Shown here one piece after another: positions 34,201 through 46,544 of a stretch of 64,000 nt of DNA (its first letter is position 1; each line of letters begins with the position of its first letter). Position numbers and translations under genes: made by a program. Under the pieces are notes generated by a model, which made no database searches, was not told the origin of the DNA, and saw only the letters and a program-made list of their open reading frames with translations. The stretch is from Theristus sp. LFF4_11 (lineage: Eukaryota; Nematoda; Chromadorea; Monhysterida; Xyalidae). The stretch spans positions 1-64,000 of the forward strand of contig JASANC010001185.1 in NCBI GenBank assembly GCA_030248135.1. The letters are read 5' to 3'.

Positions 34201-37200
34201 AAGTAACAAACAAACACACTGGCTCCGTGTGTGGCAGGCAACATAGCTCTGTGTGTGCTGGTGTGTTTGCGTATGAAAAGAGGAGAGTCAGTGCCAGCCA
34301 AAGACAACGGTTTTCAGAGAAGCAATTTACTTTCGTGCCAAACCGCTTTGGTCCGCTCCACTCAATTACAGTACATTCATTCCGTCCCACCCTGTATGCG
34401 AGAACCGCAATCTGCCGGTTCCATGAATGAAAATTGCCCATGTGTAACAGCTGGGGTGCAATAAATAAAAAAAAGTATCGACGTAGTCTGATGAAGTTTT
34501 AGCCAGGTAGGTTATCTAAAAATTCAGAGAGTAGCAAAAGCACAGCTGATTGGATATGTATTTTTTGAGTGGTTGCATGCGGATTGGTCGCATACTCGCA
34601 TATACAACCAATCAGCGGTCAGTTCCATGTACGTAAGTGAGTACGTGGAGTTTAAAAATTTAAAAATGTTTTAAGTAAGGGCGTTCCAGAATTTGATCCG
34701 TGACAAATTTTCCAAAACCCATTTTCGGTAATTTTCCAAAAACCTTTTTCGGTGATAAACTTTACAAAGTGGTCCAAAAAAGAGACAAACTTTTCACCAA
34801 GGTACTCGTTTTCAGATAGCTGGAATGACAGTCTTGTGGGCAAGAATTCATTCATTCATTCTATCATACACTCAATTTCATTCATGCCCAGCCAAACCCT
34901 ACAAGTGTTTGCAGACTACGACAAGCTAACGCACTTTCAAACCATTCAAACAAGTTTCCTTTCCTTTGAGAAATACATTTCACTCACCGTGAAAAAGCCA
35001 AATTCGCGATCAGATATATAGACGTCGACTATTTGAACGCCACAATTCAAACTACTGCAATCAGCAAGCAAGTTAGTTGGCCACTCTACAGAGCCGCTTT
35101 CAACAGCGCCCGTTTTGCAAGAGCCCACAAACGCGAGCTTATCCCTTTCCCGTATTTTTGCCCGCAATAAAAAGCATTATGCGTGGGCGAGCTTCCTAAA
35201 ATGGTTCTGGTCGCAAACGACGGCAAAATGAGAGTCGCGTAAAACTAAAAAAACGTATACCAACATAATTGTGAGTGACAGTAAGTAGAAAAAGTAAAAA
35301 AAAAACCGGAAAAATAGTGCACGCATGCGAAGCTTATTCATATTTCACCGTGTACACTTTTACGTAAGAATGTCGGAAGAAAAACTCACAAAAGCCCCGG
35401 AAATGAAAGTGGACAGAGAAATCCATCGTGGCTCAAAGCGCCGAAAGTATTTCAGAATGGTAAAGTCATACCAGTTTTCACAACTTTCTCTTCTTAAACG
35501 GCAATTTTCAACGATATCGAAATCCCTTCCCTTTTACTCGCTGTGTGACGTATTTTATTTCCAACTGTAAGTCCACGACTCAACTCCAAAAACCAACCGG
35601 CCCCTTTTTCTCAAACAGAACCGTTCAAAAACTGGCAGAATTGAAAATACGCCGCCACATCGCGCTATAAAACCCGTCTTAAAGCATGAAATCTAATCCG
35701 ACTTGCACGTCCACACACCACAGACACACACGCGCACTAAAACCACCGAAAACTAAAATCGCACTTGCGAAGCTGTGTGCGCTTCAAAAGGTTTTCCGTC
35801 GAATGTCACAGAGAAATGACTAACAAACCCGATTCATAATATGAAGATCGTGTCGAAACGCATTACAGTTAATACCGTAATCTGAGGGACTACAGTTTTC
35901 CAACTGGGCCATTCTAGCGATTAAAACAACTGTAATGCACGCAAAACACGACAGAAAAAAGGCAATATCCGTTCGAAATCAAAAGCAAAAGCTCGAAATC
36001 CAGATGAGCAAAAAAACAGGAAAATCCATACCACACTCATTTGTTTTCAATCGATCACACACGCAACATTTCTGCAAAAATAATAAAGTTTTGATTCGCA
36101 CAAATGCAAACCCGGAAAACGAACAACACAGCCACAACTTTCCAAATTCCACCAACAAGAAAAAGCCGCCACGCACGCACGCAAATTTCGCAGTCATTTT
36201 CCGGTCTGTCGATAAGAAGAAGAAGACGAAGGAAAATCGCCGAATGGATTGCACGGATGCTTAAGGAATAATGAAATAATATCGCAGCAAGCCATTGTCG
36301 AGGCTAAAGTACAGCATATTGTGTTTTGGCCGGTCTGCCTTTGGCCTCTTTATTCTTCTTCTCGTTTTCGCAGCGATCCACTTTCACAGTCCCTGTTTCG
36401 TGCGCATACGAGCACACACACACAACCCACTCGCACTTTTGTTTCCGTTCGCTGCGTTGCCATATGAATGGGTGGACGACAAAACAGGAGAGCCGACCAT
36501 TGTACATGTGTATCTAATACTAAACTTTGAAAATGTGTCTCCACTTGAGAATCAGTTAGGTCGGTGGGGTGGGCTAGTGGTCGAGCGAGTGCAAAACTTT
36601 TTTGTGTGCGGCCAGCCTGATTGGTTGCACGTTTTGAGCTCGGAGCGCTGATTGGTTGACCGAAAATCGGCGACAGCCGCATTTTGCTGTACATGGAATT
36701 GAACTGTTTTTGGGGTTGACTGATTGATTGATTTTATTCGAGACATTGTGAGTGTCAGGCATGCCAGGCATATAACCCGGTTCGGGCACAAAACCCGGAA
36801 TGATGATAATGTGCAATAATGTAGCACATCAACTGGAATAGTTTGAAGACTGTATCATCTTGTTTATGACATGTTATTCGCAATCTGATGTTGCACAGCC
36901 ACAAAACAAACACACTGGCACTGACACGACACGTTACAATGAGAGCGCGCGGCAGCGTGTACGCATATGCCGATGTGTTTGCATGCAACCGTGAACGTTG
37001 CCGTTTGGCGAAGGTATCTCAGCTATCCAAAAACCAGGTTCGAACAAAAGAAGCGCGCTCCCAACCAACCAAGCGAAAAAAAAAGATTTATAAAAAAATG
37101 CCTCGAGGAAAACGAACAAAGCACCGTCACACTAAAACAGTTCTCACGCTCACACATGGCACTTTTTCGCCAGCCTACCGAAAAACTACACAGACAAATA

Positions 37201-40200
37201 TAAGTGCTCATGTTACGACAGCAAAGAGAGACAGATCCGGAGTTACGCGTCTCGGTTGGCTATTCGGCACAATGGTTTTGCTCCGAAAAACGTAAACAGT
37301 CGCTGTCCAGGTTGCATGCTTAGGCGGTGAAACGAAAACAAACAAGAAACTAGAAAGACGCTCGAAACCGAGTCCGCGTCTATAGAATTTCTCGTCGTTC
37401 TTTCGGTCGACCAGTGTTGTTTTACTTTCAGTTCGTTTTTTGTCTCAGAGACTGTGAATCAAAAATCCATCAATGCATCGAGTAAGTTTCCACATCGAGT
37501 AAAATGTCAATCCACACCACTGATGCAATTGAAGAAAACGCTTTTACCTTGCAACCCGATAAACTGTTGCGTCTAAAAACGCCTTCAAATTCACAACTTG
37601 AAATCCCATACACACAATCACAATCTAAACTAGATCGTAGTCCAATGCAGAGTCACAAACAAACACACAGGCACATTTGCACACAAACACCCATGCGAAA
37701 TTCCGTGAAAATCCGGTTTTTCTCTCAAGTAACCGTTTTGACCAATACCCCAACTCCACGCAAAAATGCTATAACCCGCACCCTTTCAATAAAAACATTC
37801 ATTTCGGATAAAATCATCAAGGAACCCCACCCACGCACCAGAGCAATTTCCACTCAGCACCAAAATTGAGCCAGACTGAAAAAAAACTCGCACAGCAATT
37901 CTGATCCACTAAAAGTAGGCAGACAACAGCCAACACTGCAAAGTGTGGTTCGTGCTGAAAATTGAATTACGCGCGAAAAAAAAACGTTTTTTTCTTCTTT
38001 CGAACGAACAAATTCCACCCGCGCACGCACACCCATTCCCTGATGTTCATTTCCAGCACTTATACCAGTGGCAAAGATGCGGCCCATTCCAGTGGCAAAT
38101 TGACCAAGTACCCATTTCCAAAGGATCCCGACACAACGGCAGTAGTAATCACAATGAGAAAAACTTTGGCGATAAAAAACCAGCAGAGAGACTGAAACAC
38201 AATCGAGGCAACCACTTGATCAAACCATTTGGAATACCATGCAAAACTGCCATCGATTTTGTTCAGAACTGGGTGGGTGAGGAGTGGAGACCGGTGAAAA
38301 AAAGAAGAAGTGAACAAAACTGTGACATGAGACGCATTCATGAAGCACCATCTGGTATACATAGCTATGCCTCATTATATATTGCTCCATGAATGCGCGT
38401 CATAGTCCACATAAAACAATCTCAGACAGAGCAAACACTCACTGCTGTGCGATCAGCTCTTTGTTCTTCGGCACTTGACGCCACTCGTTGATCACACGAA
38501 TGCCGGTGCCGCGTGCAAGAGCGGGCTGGAAAACAAGAAAAAGAACAAAAGTTTACACAGCTGTGGACTTGTCGAACTGGCCAGCTACGGTGTTCGCTAG
38601 ATCATGAGAAACGACACAAAAAATTTCCAAAGCACTTGGTGGAGAGGCAACCAAAAACAAAAGCACATTGCTTTTGAGATAGAACTAGCCAACGGACTTT
38701 CAGGGTGTATAGTGTGAAAAAGGGTGAATAGCGCTGATGTTTTCCTTCGGACTGCGTTCGCACCTTTTCGGACTTCCACAACGGGCGAGGGCAGCCACGG
38801 CCTTGATGCATGCATTCTGTGCATTAATTGCTATGCAGGCGAAGTTTGGTTTGCATAGAATCCATGCATCACGTGGCCACCAACCAATCAGCTATGGTTC
38901 TAGGACTCAATGCGCGCATTGAGATCAAAACAGTTTTCAGCTTGACGCGGGAATTCAAAACTGGTGGGTGAAGTGGCCCGTGTTCCCAAGATACGGTTCA
39001 GTCACTGGTGCCGTTTTCAACCTCCGCATCAAGCAGAAAACTGATTGCCTTTCGACGTCTGCAAACGCATTGAGTCGCAGAACGAAAAGCAACAACAATA
39101 GCTGGATATGTTACAGAGTTAGACTGTACAGATAAATCAACACCGTCCCAAAAAAAACCGCCTTCCCCAACCGACCGGCTTCAGAATGATTCTCGCCTGC
39201 GCGCGTTTCTCGTTCGCCTTCATGAACGCCTTGAGCGCGTGCGCCTCTTTCGGCAGTATGAACGTCTGCGGCATGATCGCGAACTCGGCCGTGCCGAATA
39301 GGGACGCGGCACGACTGATGTGGGACCAGAGACGGTCCTTACGGCCGAGGTGGAACGTGCCGGCGCAGTGGTTCATCTGGAGAAAGTTTGTCTGTTTGTT
39401 TGTTTGTTTGTTTGTTTGTTTGTTTGTTTGTTTGTTTGTTTGTTTGTTTGTTTGTTTGTTTGTTTGTTTGTTTGTTTGTTTGTTTGTTTGTTTGTTTGCT
39501 TGCTTCTTTGTTTTATTTCTCTTTCTTAAGTAACACTTCTCCGGAAGCAAATCAAAAGAAAACAACTTTTGAAATTTATACATTTATACAACTCGTGACC
39601 TGGTGGTAGCGCTTCAGACTCTTGTGTATGTGCGTTCGGGGGATCGAGCCCCGCCGAGGGGTGTATAGGCACTTATTAAAAGAGAAAACTCAATGGGCAC
39701 CTCACTCGACGGCGTTCTGTACGGTTTTCTGGCTTAGCCCCGGCGAAAAACATCGTCTAAAATCCCCAGCAACACCAACGACAACAACCATATTGTGTGT
39801 CAGTCAATCACTGTTATGCAACAAGAAAAATTTTAAAAAAGCACCAACCAACCTTTTGATAAGGCAACAGTTTGCGAAAGTTCTTTGAGCTGATGTGTCT
39901 GCCCCAGTAGCCGATCCAGAAGAGATTTTCTAAAAACAAAAAAGGCACAAATATAAAATTGCTCGTAGAACTGAAAACCAAGATCCCGTAGATTGCTGTA
40001 CGATCTCTCGTTCTTTCTAATCCACTGTTGTAATGGTCACAAAATACCGATTTGTGCCAGTGTGTGATTGTCACTCAGAAATATCAAACCAGAAATAAAC
40101 ACCTCTGTTTTCGGTTCAAAAAAAGTGCACCGCATCCGTGTTTTCGTTTCAAAAAACCACCAAAGTACCCTTCAAGCCTTACCATCGACCAACACGAAAT

Positions 40201-43200
40201 GACTGTTGACCAGGCACTTTCGCATCACCTTCGGTGTGAGCGAGTTATGGCACCAGCACAGCAGGCGGCGGGCACGTTTCTCCGGCTTTTCCACTGAGAG
40301 AAAAAAAATGAAACATAAAATTCTGTGCAAGTCGCTGATTGGCTGCTTGTGGATTGAGCTCGTTTCCTCGGTCTCTTTGCCAGTCTCTGTCAGAAATCAA
40401 ATTTTCAAGTGCACAATTGTGAACAGTCCTTTTTTCAAAAATCTTCATTATGATTTCAAGTTGACCGAAAAAGAATTCTGAAATTCGCAGCCTGTAGGCC
40501 GACGAGCAATCAGCGTTCCACAACTGATGTCGGGAAAAAAACAGAAAATCCACAAAAAACGGCCAAAAATCATAGTCTGAGAACAAGACCGCTTCCCCAT
40601 TTATAACACAGTAATATCACACATGCCATGACAGTGAGACACAACCAGAAACCAGACCATATGATGACCACATGTTTGTGACATGCAAATTTCTCGGCAT
40701 CAGACTAGCCCTCGAGCACACCAACACAACTGAAGATCTGAAGCACTAAAGCGCTGAAGCGCAGGCGTCATTTCAGCACGTGAAGCGGCGACGTTTATTT
40801 GCTCCATGAATGGTGCAGCAAACGTGACGCGCCGCGCTTCAGCCTCCATGAATGGCGCTTAAAGGCCCATTTATACCTGACGTATGCGCATACGGAACGG
40901 CATGGCACGTCACTTTAGGTCTTGTGTTACTGCATACTACCGTTCATACCTGACGTACGTCTGCATACGTCAGATACAAACGGTAAAAGTGTCCGATCTT
41001 CCTTCCGTCAAAGGCGCACTCACCTTTCTCACAAGGCAACGTAAATCGTATCGTCGGCGGAACGTTCGAAAAGCGACTCGGCCGATAAAACGGCACTTTC
41101 GCGTAGATCACCGCTTTCATCGTGGGGCTCGCTTGTGTGACCCGCGAAAGTGACGCCAAAAAGCCGGAGCCGCCGCCACCAGAAGGCGTCAGCGTCAGAC
41201 TGGCGGATCGATTCGGTGTGGCGGTGTCGCTGAAGATTATTGAGTTGTTGTTTTTTTCTTTTTCTTGTTTTGTTTCCTTGTTGATTCGCTTTTAGTGATA
41301 CACTTTGGATGTAAATGTGTGCGTGTGTGTTTTTTGCTAAACCACGCTGTTTTTTTTGTGTGTTGAACCACTCCAGTTTATCCGGAATGAAACACGGGCT
41401 CTGCAGCGCGAGCCTTGTCGCACTGACGAACCCACGGTATACGCTCACCAGGCGAAACCGCAAAAAAACTACAGCGCTTGCACCAGTTGTAATAGTCAGG
41501 CGCACGATTGCTCGTGATGTGCGGTATTCACGCCGCAAGTTTCTCAATCCAAACATTTCGAGAGGAAACAAACAAACAAACAAAAATCACTGCCAATTCC
41601 ACCGACCTATTCAATTCGTCCGTGTTTTCATCTGCAGCAGCAGTCATATGCCGTGACAGCAGCCTCGTGTGATTAGAGCAGCTATTCCTCTGTTCAGCCG
41701 AGAACGCAGAGCTAGCCGTGGTTGCATCATGAGCGTTGTTGCTGTCATTGTTGACGTTTGCTAGCTGTGGTGGACAAGCCGTTGCTGATGTGGAGCTGTA
41801 TGAGTCGTCAATGTTGTTGTTGTTGTTTAGGACCGATTGGTTGTAGTTGTTGTTCATCATCGCTCGTATCGCTGGCGATTCGGCTGGAAAACGCGAGACA
41901 GGTTGATTGAACTTAAAAAAAGTAAAAACAACCGACAACAGCAAAATTCAATCAACGGCAGAGCTCTAGGGAAGAAAACCTCCACAAGAAAGCAAAAACA
42001 AACAAGGCAATGGCTCATTCATGTTGCGGCGCAATGTCATGTGTGTCCTTCAAAACCAGTTGAACACGTGACCTTAACTATTAGTGTGAGCTAAATTGTG
42101 ATTGAAACTCGATTCAATGACTTCCAAGATATACAAGCAAACAAAAAACATACGAATCAAACCAAACACCAAACACATACTAATCAAAACTAACACAAAA
42201 GCATACGAATCACACAAAGATACGATACAAGCAAACAAAAAGAAACATACGAATCAAACCGAACACCAACAAAATCAGAAAGCCCCACCGACCATTTGCG
42301 GTGCTGGCGAACGTGGCCAGTTCGCCCGTCGTGGACGACGACGACACCTGCGCGACGGGATCGACGAGACCGGAGGAGCTGCCGCCGGAGGCAGTTGGTG
42401 CCACGATCGAATAGCCGTCGCCAGACTCGGTGCTGTTCTGCTGGCGAACCTGTGTTGGTTTTTTGGTTTTTTGGTTTCGGTTCTGCGACTCGAAGTGCGC
42501 TTGTGGACGTCGACGGGGGGACATCAGTTTAGTTTCATTTTATCATGCTTGATGCGGCAGTATAGGCAGTATAGACCCGTTCATAGTCATACTGACGTAT
42601 ATGTGTGTGCATACGCGGCACGTCCCCATCACGTCTCGTGTTATTGCTGCATCCATGGAGACGTGTGGAGTTTTTTTTTCAAATTACTACTAAAACTCAC
42701 CAAGCATTTCGTCATGAATCGCAACGGCGAAAACGAGTAGCGCCCGTGGGTGTCGGCCGATTTGCGACGGGCATTTTTTCGGGCGACACCCGCTTTCTGG
42801 CTGTCCGAGAGTGACTCCGTGCGCTTTTTCGCTGCGTCCAGATGAGAACGGAGATTTCGACATCGACCCGATTGAGGTCTCGTGGCGGACTTGGCGGCGG
42901 TTTTGTGCGCGGCGGCCGCTTTTCGCGGCGAGACCAAGCAGTGCACCATGCGGCCTGCGCATACCGAACGGTTACGGTAGGAGTCTAGAGTCGAACTCTA
43001 AATTATGGGTAATCAGCTGATTGCTTGGGATTACGGTATAATCAGCAACTTCTGCACAGAAACCATGCATACCGTAATCGCAACCAATCAGCTGATTCCT
43101 CATAACTGAGAGTTCGACTGTACCGTAAAATGATCGAACTGTTTTTTTTTTCAAAACGCAATCGCCGCACCGGCCAAATCGAATCGTTTCGGCAATCGAC

Positions 43201-45022
43201 CGCTCAAACAGTCGGTTGATTGATCGGCCTGGAAAACGAGCAAGCAAGCAACATTTTTTCCAGAACTGAGTGACATTCTACAGCCGAACTGTAAATTATA
43301 GGCTATCAGCTGATTGGCTGGTGATCATGTGATGCGTGCTTTCTGTGCAATGCAAACACCGCCACCACAGCTAATTTGTCTGCACAGAAAGCATACATCA
43401 CGTGATCAGCAACGACTACGCTGATTCCCTATGATTTAGAGTTCGACTACAAGCTACAGTGCATCACAAAACCAACCGAATGAAATGTGTACATTCAAAG
43501 ATCTGGCCAATCAGTGAAGCAAACCTTTTTCTCAAAAAACAAACTTTTCCATCGTCCATCCATCCATTGTGAATTTGCGAAAATCGCACAAAAACTGCAT
43601 GAACACAGCTTGTGAGACACAGGAGAGGAGACCCATGCACAAAATGGGAAAAGGGACAACAAAGAAAAATAACAAAAAATAGAAACAAATTCAGGAAAAA
43701 CGAGAAAAAAAACCAAAAAAACCTGAGAACTGTCGGAGAGTTCGTCGTCGCACGGCGGTATGGAGGCATGCCGTGAGCTGCTCTGCACCGTCTCCTGGTC
43801 TTCCTGATCAAGGACACAATCGACCGACGATTTTTCGTCCGTCTCGCGCGTCTCCTTCACAAAAAAAACGGTTTTTTGTGGATTTTGGATTTTACTTTTT
43901 TCACAAAAAAAAATCCGAGTCCACCCCATTGATTTTTATCGCCCAAACAAAACAGCCAAATCGGCGACAAACGACAGCGAAACACTTAAAAACACACACA
44001 CGCGGCGGAAATGTCCGTCCCAGACCAGAAAGTTTTTGGTCGTTACCGCTTTCGAGCGCGTTGAGTTGAAATAAATTGAGAAATGAAAAAAGTTATGCCC
44101 TCCTCAAAAACAGCCAAAGCCCGAAGACGCTCAACGAATGGCTAACATATTTTTGAAGCAAAAGTTCACTCTAGGGTTGTTAAACAAAAATGAAAATTTT
44201 TTTTTTTAAAAAAAAAAGTGATTAAAAAAAAAACAAAAATGCCGATTTTTTTTTTTAAAAAAAAATTCGAAAAATTTTCCTCTAATATGCTCTGAAAACC
44301 TCAATTTTGGCACAATTTTTCGAAAGTTCAACAAAAATTTTCTTTGATTATACCTCGTAAAACCTTTAGCAGTCGATTTTGGGCCGTTTTACCGACTGAT
44401 TTTAGGCTTCGACAACATCTGCGATGAAGTTTTTGAGCGTCCCAAAGCTTAGCCTACCATTTCCGATGCAGATAAGGTGACGATTCGCCTCGCAGAGCGT
44501 CCGATTGTGCTCGCTGCTCCGTTTGCAAGCGCTACGTTGTCTGGTTGCTGCTTCGTGTCGTGTCGTCGCGACACCATCAGAAGAATTGATCGAATTTCAA
44601 GGCGGTATGTTTGTCTTCACTTTAGCATTAGCTTAGCTGGGGACAATTAGTGACGTTTTGGAGGTCAAAACACAAGAAGAGGCATGGTGACGGTTTGGAA
44701 AAGGGGTAATTGAGGTCACCAAAACAAAATCTGCAAAGTTCCGCCATACGGGAGTCATTCGGGAGGCGCTTGCATATCATATGTGGTTCTTCAGACTCCC
44801 TGATTGATTTAGCACAACTTTGATTTTTGAAATTTTTTTTTTTAAAAAAAAAAATTTTTTTTTTAAAAAAAAAACAAAAATGACGATTTTTGTTTTTTTT
44901 AACAACCCTAGTTCACTCCCATTCTCCCATCCCACCCAAACCTCATCTTCGACGACATCACTCGACGTTTCTTCGAGCTCGAATGCCACCAGTCCGTCTC
45001 GATCCGCCGTCGTTCTCAGCAT
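28216..45022 (-). CDS. TTLL4: Tubulin polyglutamylase, TTLL4-type, 19 exons
   Basis: Adds glutamate side chains to tubulin. Exons in transcript order: 45022-44942, 43854-43723, 43228-43171, 42954-42701, 42449-42293, 41883-41607, 41229-41024, 40293-40183, 39929-39853, 39376-39176, 38525-38443, 33302-33174, 31986-31891, 31379-31281, 30984-30850, 30476-30303, 29852-29729, 29261-29045, 28334-28216; total 2,730 nt, 909 residues. Residues 1 to about 340 are low-complexity (acidic, then basic, then Asn/Ser-rich). The ligase core runs from [10 protein letters not shown] through [20 protein letters not shown] (ATP loop), [24 protein letters not shown] and [14 protein letters not shown] (metal and ATP residues). 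The C-terminal [10 protein letters not shown] region is characteristic of TTLL4 relatives. ATG 45022 is the first in-frame Met I see, but the frame is open upstream, so another 5' exon is possible. Confidence 0.93.
28838..28948 (-). mobile_element. tRNA-derived SINE, family B, partial copy
   Basis: Minus-strand GGTGGTAGCGCGTTAGACTC (box A), TTAGAGGGATCGAGCCCCGC (box B) and the GGCACTTAATGGCAGAGAAA body match the copies at 19.1 and 39.6 kb. It lies in the last TTLL4 intron. Confidence 0.7.
29345..29545. mobile_element. MITE, GAATTCCCGCG family
   Basis: Contains GACTCGGCCCTATTTAGGGA and GAATGCCCGCGTCATGCATG, then ATGCGCGCTCTGAGTATCGG as the right end. It lies in a TTLL4 intron. Confidence 0.6.
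29968..30183 (-). mobile_element. tRNA-derived SINE, family A copy 2
   Basis: The reverse complement matches the copy at 15667-15893 from the tRNA-like head (GCGTCTGTAGCGCAGGTGTA) through the body with CTCCCTCCAGAGCCGAGGGT to the end GTTTCCGGAACTGG. The two copies differ by scattered substitutions. It lies in a TTLL4 intron. Confidence 0.75.
30665..30765. mobile_element. Truncated MITE, GAATTCCCGCG family
   Basis: The right half only: ACTCGGATCACTTTGCCAAT, GAATTCCCGCGTCATGCATG and GCGCGCATTGCGTCTCGG. It lies in a TTLL4 intron. Confidence 0.55.
31527..31612 (-). pseudogene. tRNA-like sequence (Leu/Ser type), probable pseudogene or SINE head
   Basis: Minus strand: TGGTCAAGTGGTCTGAGGC (box A) and GTGGGTTCGAGTCCCAC (intact T arm with box B). 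The acceptor halves (TCCTTGA and TGGTTTC) do not pair and the anticodon stem encloses an oversized loop. A degraded partner head follows at about 31690-31775. Confidence 0.5.
32316..33051. mobile_element. TA-flanked inverted-repeat transposon remnant (Tc1/mariner-like)
   Basis: Ends CAGGGTGTTTCAGAAGTAGT and ACTACTTCTGAAACACCCTG are exact inverses within about 150-bp terminal repeats, flanked by TA on both sides. The minus strand of the middle carries a relic with [10 protein letters not shown], the typical last residues of a DDE transposase of the IS630/Tc1/mariner group; the rest of the gene is missing. It is therefore internally deleted and non-autonomous. It lies in a TTLL4 intron. Confidence 0.75.
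33303..38442. other. Large TTLL4 intron (5.1 kb)
   Basis: Between the exons ending 38443 and starting 33302. I see no other gene: open frames are short and lack splice context. It includes a 31-bp direct duplication at 33480-33541 (CCCACACCCTGTTTCAGATA) and scattered fragments of the palindromic MITE family. Confidence 0.6.
38770..39090. mobile_element. Cluster of MITE fragments
   Basis: About 38795-38905 is a worn copy of the palindromic family (GATGCATGCATTCTGTGC to CACCAACCAATCAGCTATGG). About 38912-39090 is an inverted copy of the GAATTCCCGCG family. Both are inside a TTLL4 intron. Confidence 0.5.
39388..39500 (+). repeat. (TTTG)n microsatellite
   Basis: About 27 TTTG units. In the TTLL4 transcript this is (CAAA)n, ending about 10 bases before the 3' splice site at 39377. 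The open frames it makes are artefacts. Confidence 0.95.
39592..39745 (+). mobile_element. tRNA-derived SINE, family B copy
   Basis: Plus strand: GTGACCTGGTGGTAGCGCTT (box A) and GCGTTCGGGGGATCGAGCC (box B), followed by the family body with GGGTGTATAGGCACTTA and CGGCGTTCTGTACGG. It lies in a TTLL4 intron. Confidence 0.75.
40740..40980. repeat. GC-rich MITE-like repeats
   Basis: Two adjoining pieces: a GCGCTGAAGCGC-rich foldback ending CATGAATGGCGCTTAAAGGC, and a piece with inverted ends ATACCTGACGTATGCGCATA and ACCTGACGTACGTCTGCATA. Similar ends recur near 42.6, 49.3, 52.3-52.6 and 60.9 kb. Confidence 0.45.
42988..43120. mobile_element. Palindromic TA-flanked MITE
   Basis: AGTCGAACTCTAAATTATGG to AGAGTTCGACTG, flanked by TA. 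It takes up most of a 216-bp TTLL4 intron. Confidence 0.75.
43281..43448. mobile_element. Palindromic TA-flanked MITE
   Basis: CAGCCGAACTGTAAATTATA to the inverse end GATTTAGAGTTCGACTA, with the family core ATCAGCTGATTGGCTGGTG. It lies in a TTLL4 intron. Confidence 0.7.
44172..44910. mobile_element. hAT-like MITE TAGGGTTGTT, copy 1
   Basis: Inverted ends TAGGGTTGTTAAACAAAAAT and AACAACCCTA, with a perfect 8-bp duplication GTTCACTC (44164-44171, 44911-44918). No transposase. The internal sequence is nearly identical to the copies at 45797 and 46557, which are in opposite orientation. It lies in TTLL4 intron 1, about 30 bp from the exon 1 donor. Confidence 0.85.
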
Positions 45023-45796
45023 GCCGTCGTCGTCGTGGCGAATGATCGTTCCGTTCCACTTTTGTTTTTCGTTTTTTTCAGATTCTTTATTTCAACGCAC
45101 AACATAAGTCATGCATGATGACAAACACAAACAAACGAAAAACATCTGGATTAACCGTTCCTAGTATAACTCTCAAAGACGGATTGTTGTTGTTTATTTT
45201 CAGAATTTCAGTGAGCTTGTTTATTGAAAAAAATATTTTTTTTTGCTGAAATGTGCGTTGCGTGCAGGCAGAGAAAAAAGAAATCTTTTCAAACATCTAA
45301 AAAACTAAAAAAATTCGAACTCTAAACTCCAGTACCGTGGGCCCAAACAAATTTTCGAAGGGGGGGGGTATGGTGCCGTGGGGGGGGGTCCTTTTTTTCA
45401 AAATTTTTTCAAAATTTTCTGTGGGGGGGGGGTGCACCCCCCCACCCCCCCCATGAAATTTTTTCGCTTAAATTTGAAAGGAAAAACGCTAAATTTTGCT
45501 GCAAAATCTTTGAAATTACAATGAAGATGGTCAAGTTATCATATATTCAGCTTATATTATGGACTTTATAGACAAAAAAATCATGATTTTCGAAAAAAAT
45601 TTAGGGTGTGCAGAAAATTTTGGGGGGGGGGGGTCTCCCCCAGACAAAATTTCAAGGGGGGTGTGGGGGTGGTGTCGGCCAAATTTTCGAGGGGGGGGTC
45701 CGATGGGGGGGGTGCCCGGTTTTAGGGGGGGGTGGCACGGTGCCCCCCCCCACCCCCCCCCACCCGACGGTCTCTGGTGCTCTGGGGGGGGGGGTG

Positions 45797-46532
45797 TAGG
45801 GTTGTTAAAAAAAACAAAAATCGTCATTTTTGTTTTTTTTTTTAAAAAAAAATTTTTTTTTAAAAAAAAAATTTCAAAAATCAAAGTTGTGCTAAATCAA
45901 TCAGGGAGTCCGAAGAACCACATATGATATGCAAGCGCCTCCCGAATGACACCCGTATGGCGGAACTTTGCAGATTTTGTTTTGGTGACCTCAATTACCC
46001 CTTTTCCAAACCGTCACCATGCCTCTTCTTGTGTTTTGACCTCCAAAACGTCACTAATTGTCCCCAGCTAAGCTAATGCTAAAGTGAAGACAAACATACC
46101 GCCTTGAAATTCGATCAATTCTTCTGATGGTGTCGCGACGACACGACACGAAGCAGCAACCAGACAACGTAGCGCTTGCAAACGGTGCAGCGAGCACAAT
46201 CGGACGCTCTGCGAGGCTAATCGTCACCTTATCTGCATCGGAAATGGTAGGCTAAGCTTTGGGACGCTCAAAAACTTCATCGCAGATGTTGTCGAAGCCT
46301 AAAATCAGTCGGTAAAACGGCCCAAAATCGACTGCTAAAGGTTTTACGAGGTATAATCAAAGAAAATTTTTGTTGAACTTTCGAAAAATTGTGCCAAAAT
46401 TGAGGTTTTCAGAGCATATTAGAAGAAAATTTTTCGAATTTTTTTTTAAAAAAAAAAAAATCGGCATTTTTGTTTTTTTTTTAATCACTTTTTTTTTAAA
46501 AAAAAAATTTTCATTTTTGTTTAACAACCCTA
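45797..46532. mobile_element. hAT-like MITE TAGGGTTGTT, copy 2
   Basis: Starts TAGGGTTGTTAAAA and ends TAACAACCCTA, with an 8-bp duplication GGGGGGTG (45789-45796, 46533-46540). It is inserted in the G-run part of the host element. Confidence 0.83.
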
Positions 46533-46544
46533 GGGGGGTGTACC

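Noticed and set aside
45355..45795. Gly/Pro-rich frames in the G-run region (45559-45927 and reverse)
   Set aside because: They arise from homopolymer G and C runs inside a nested transposon; no splice or start context.
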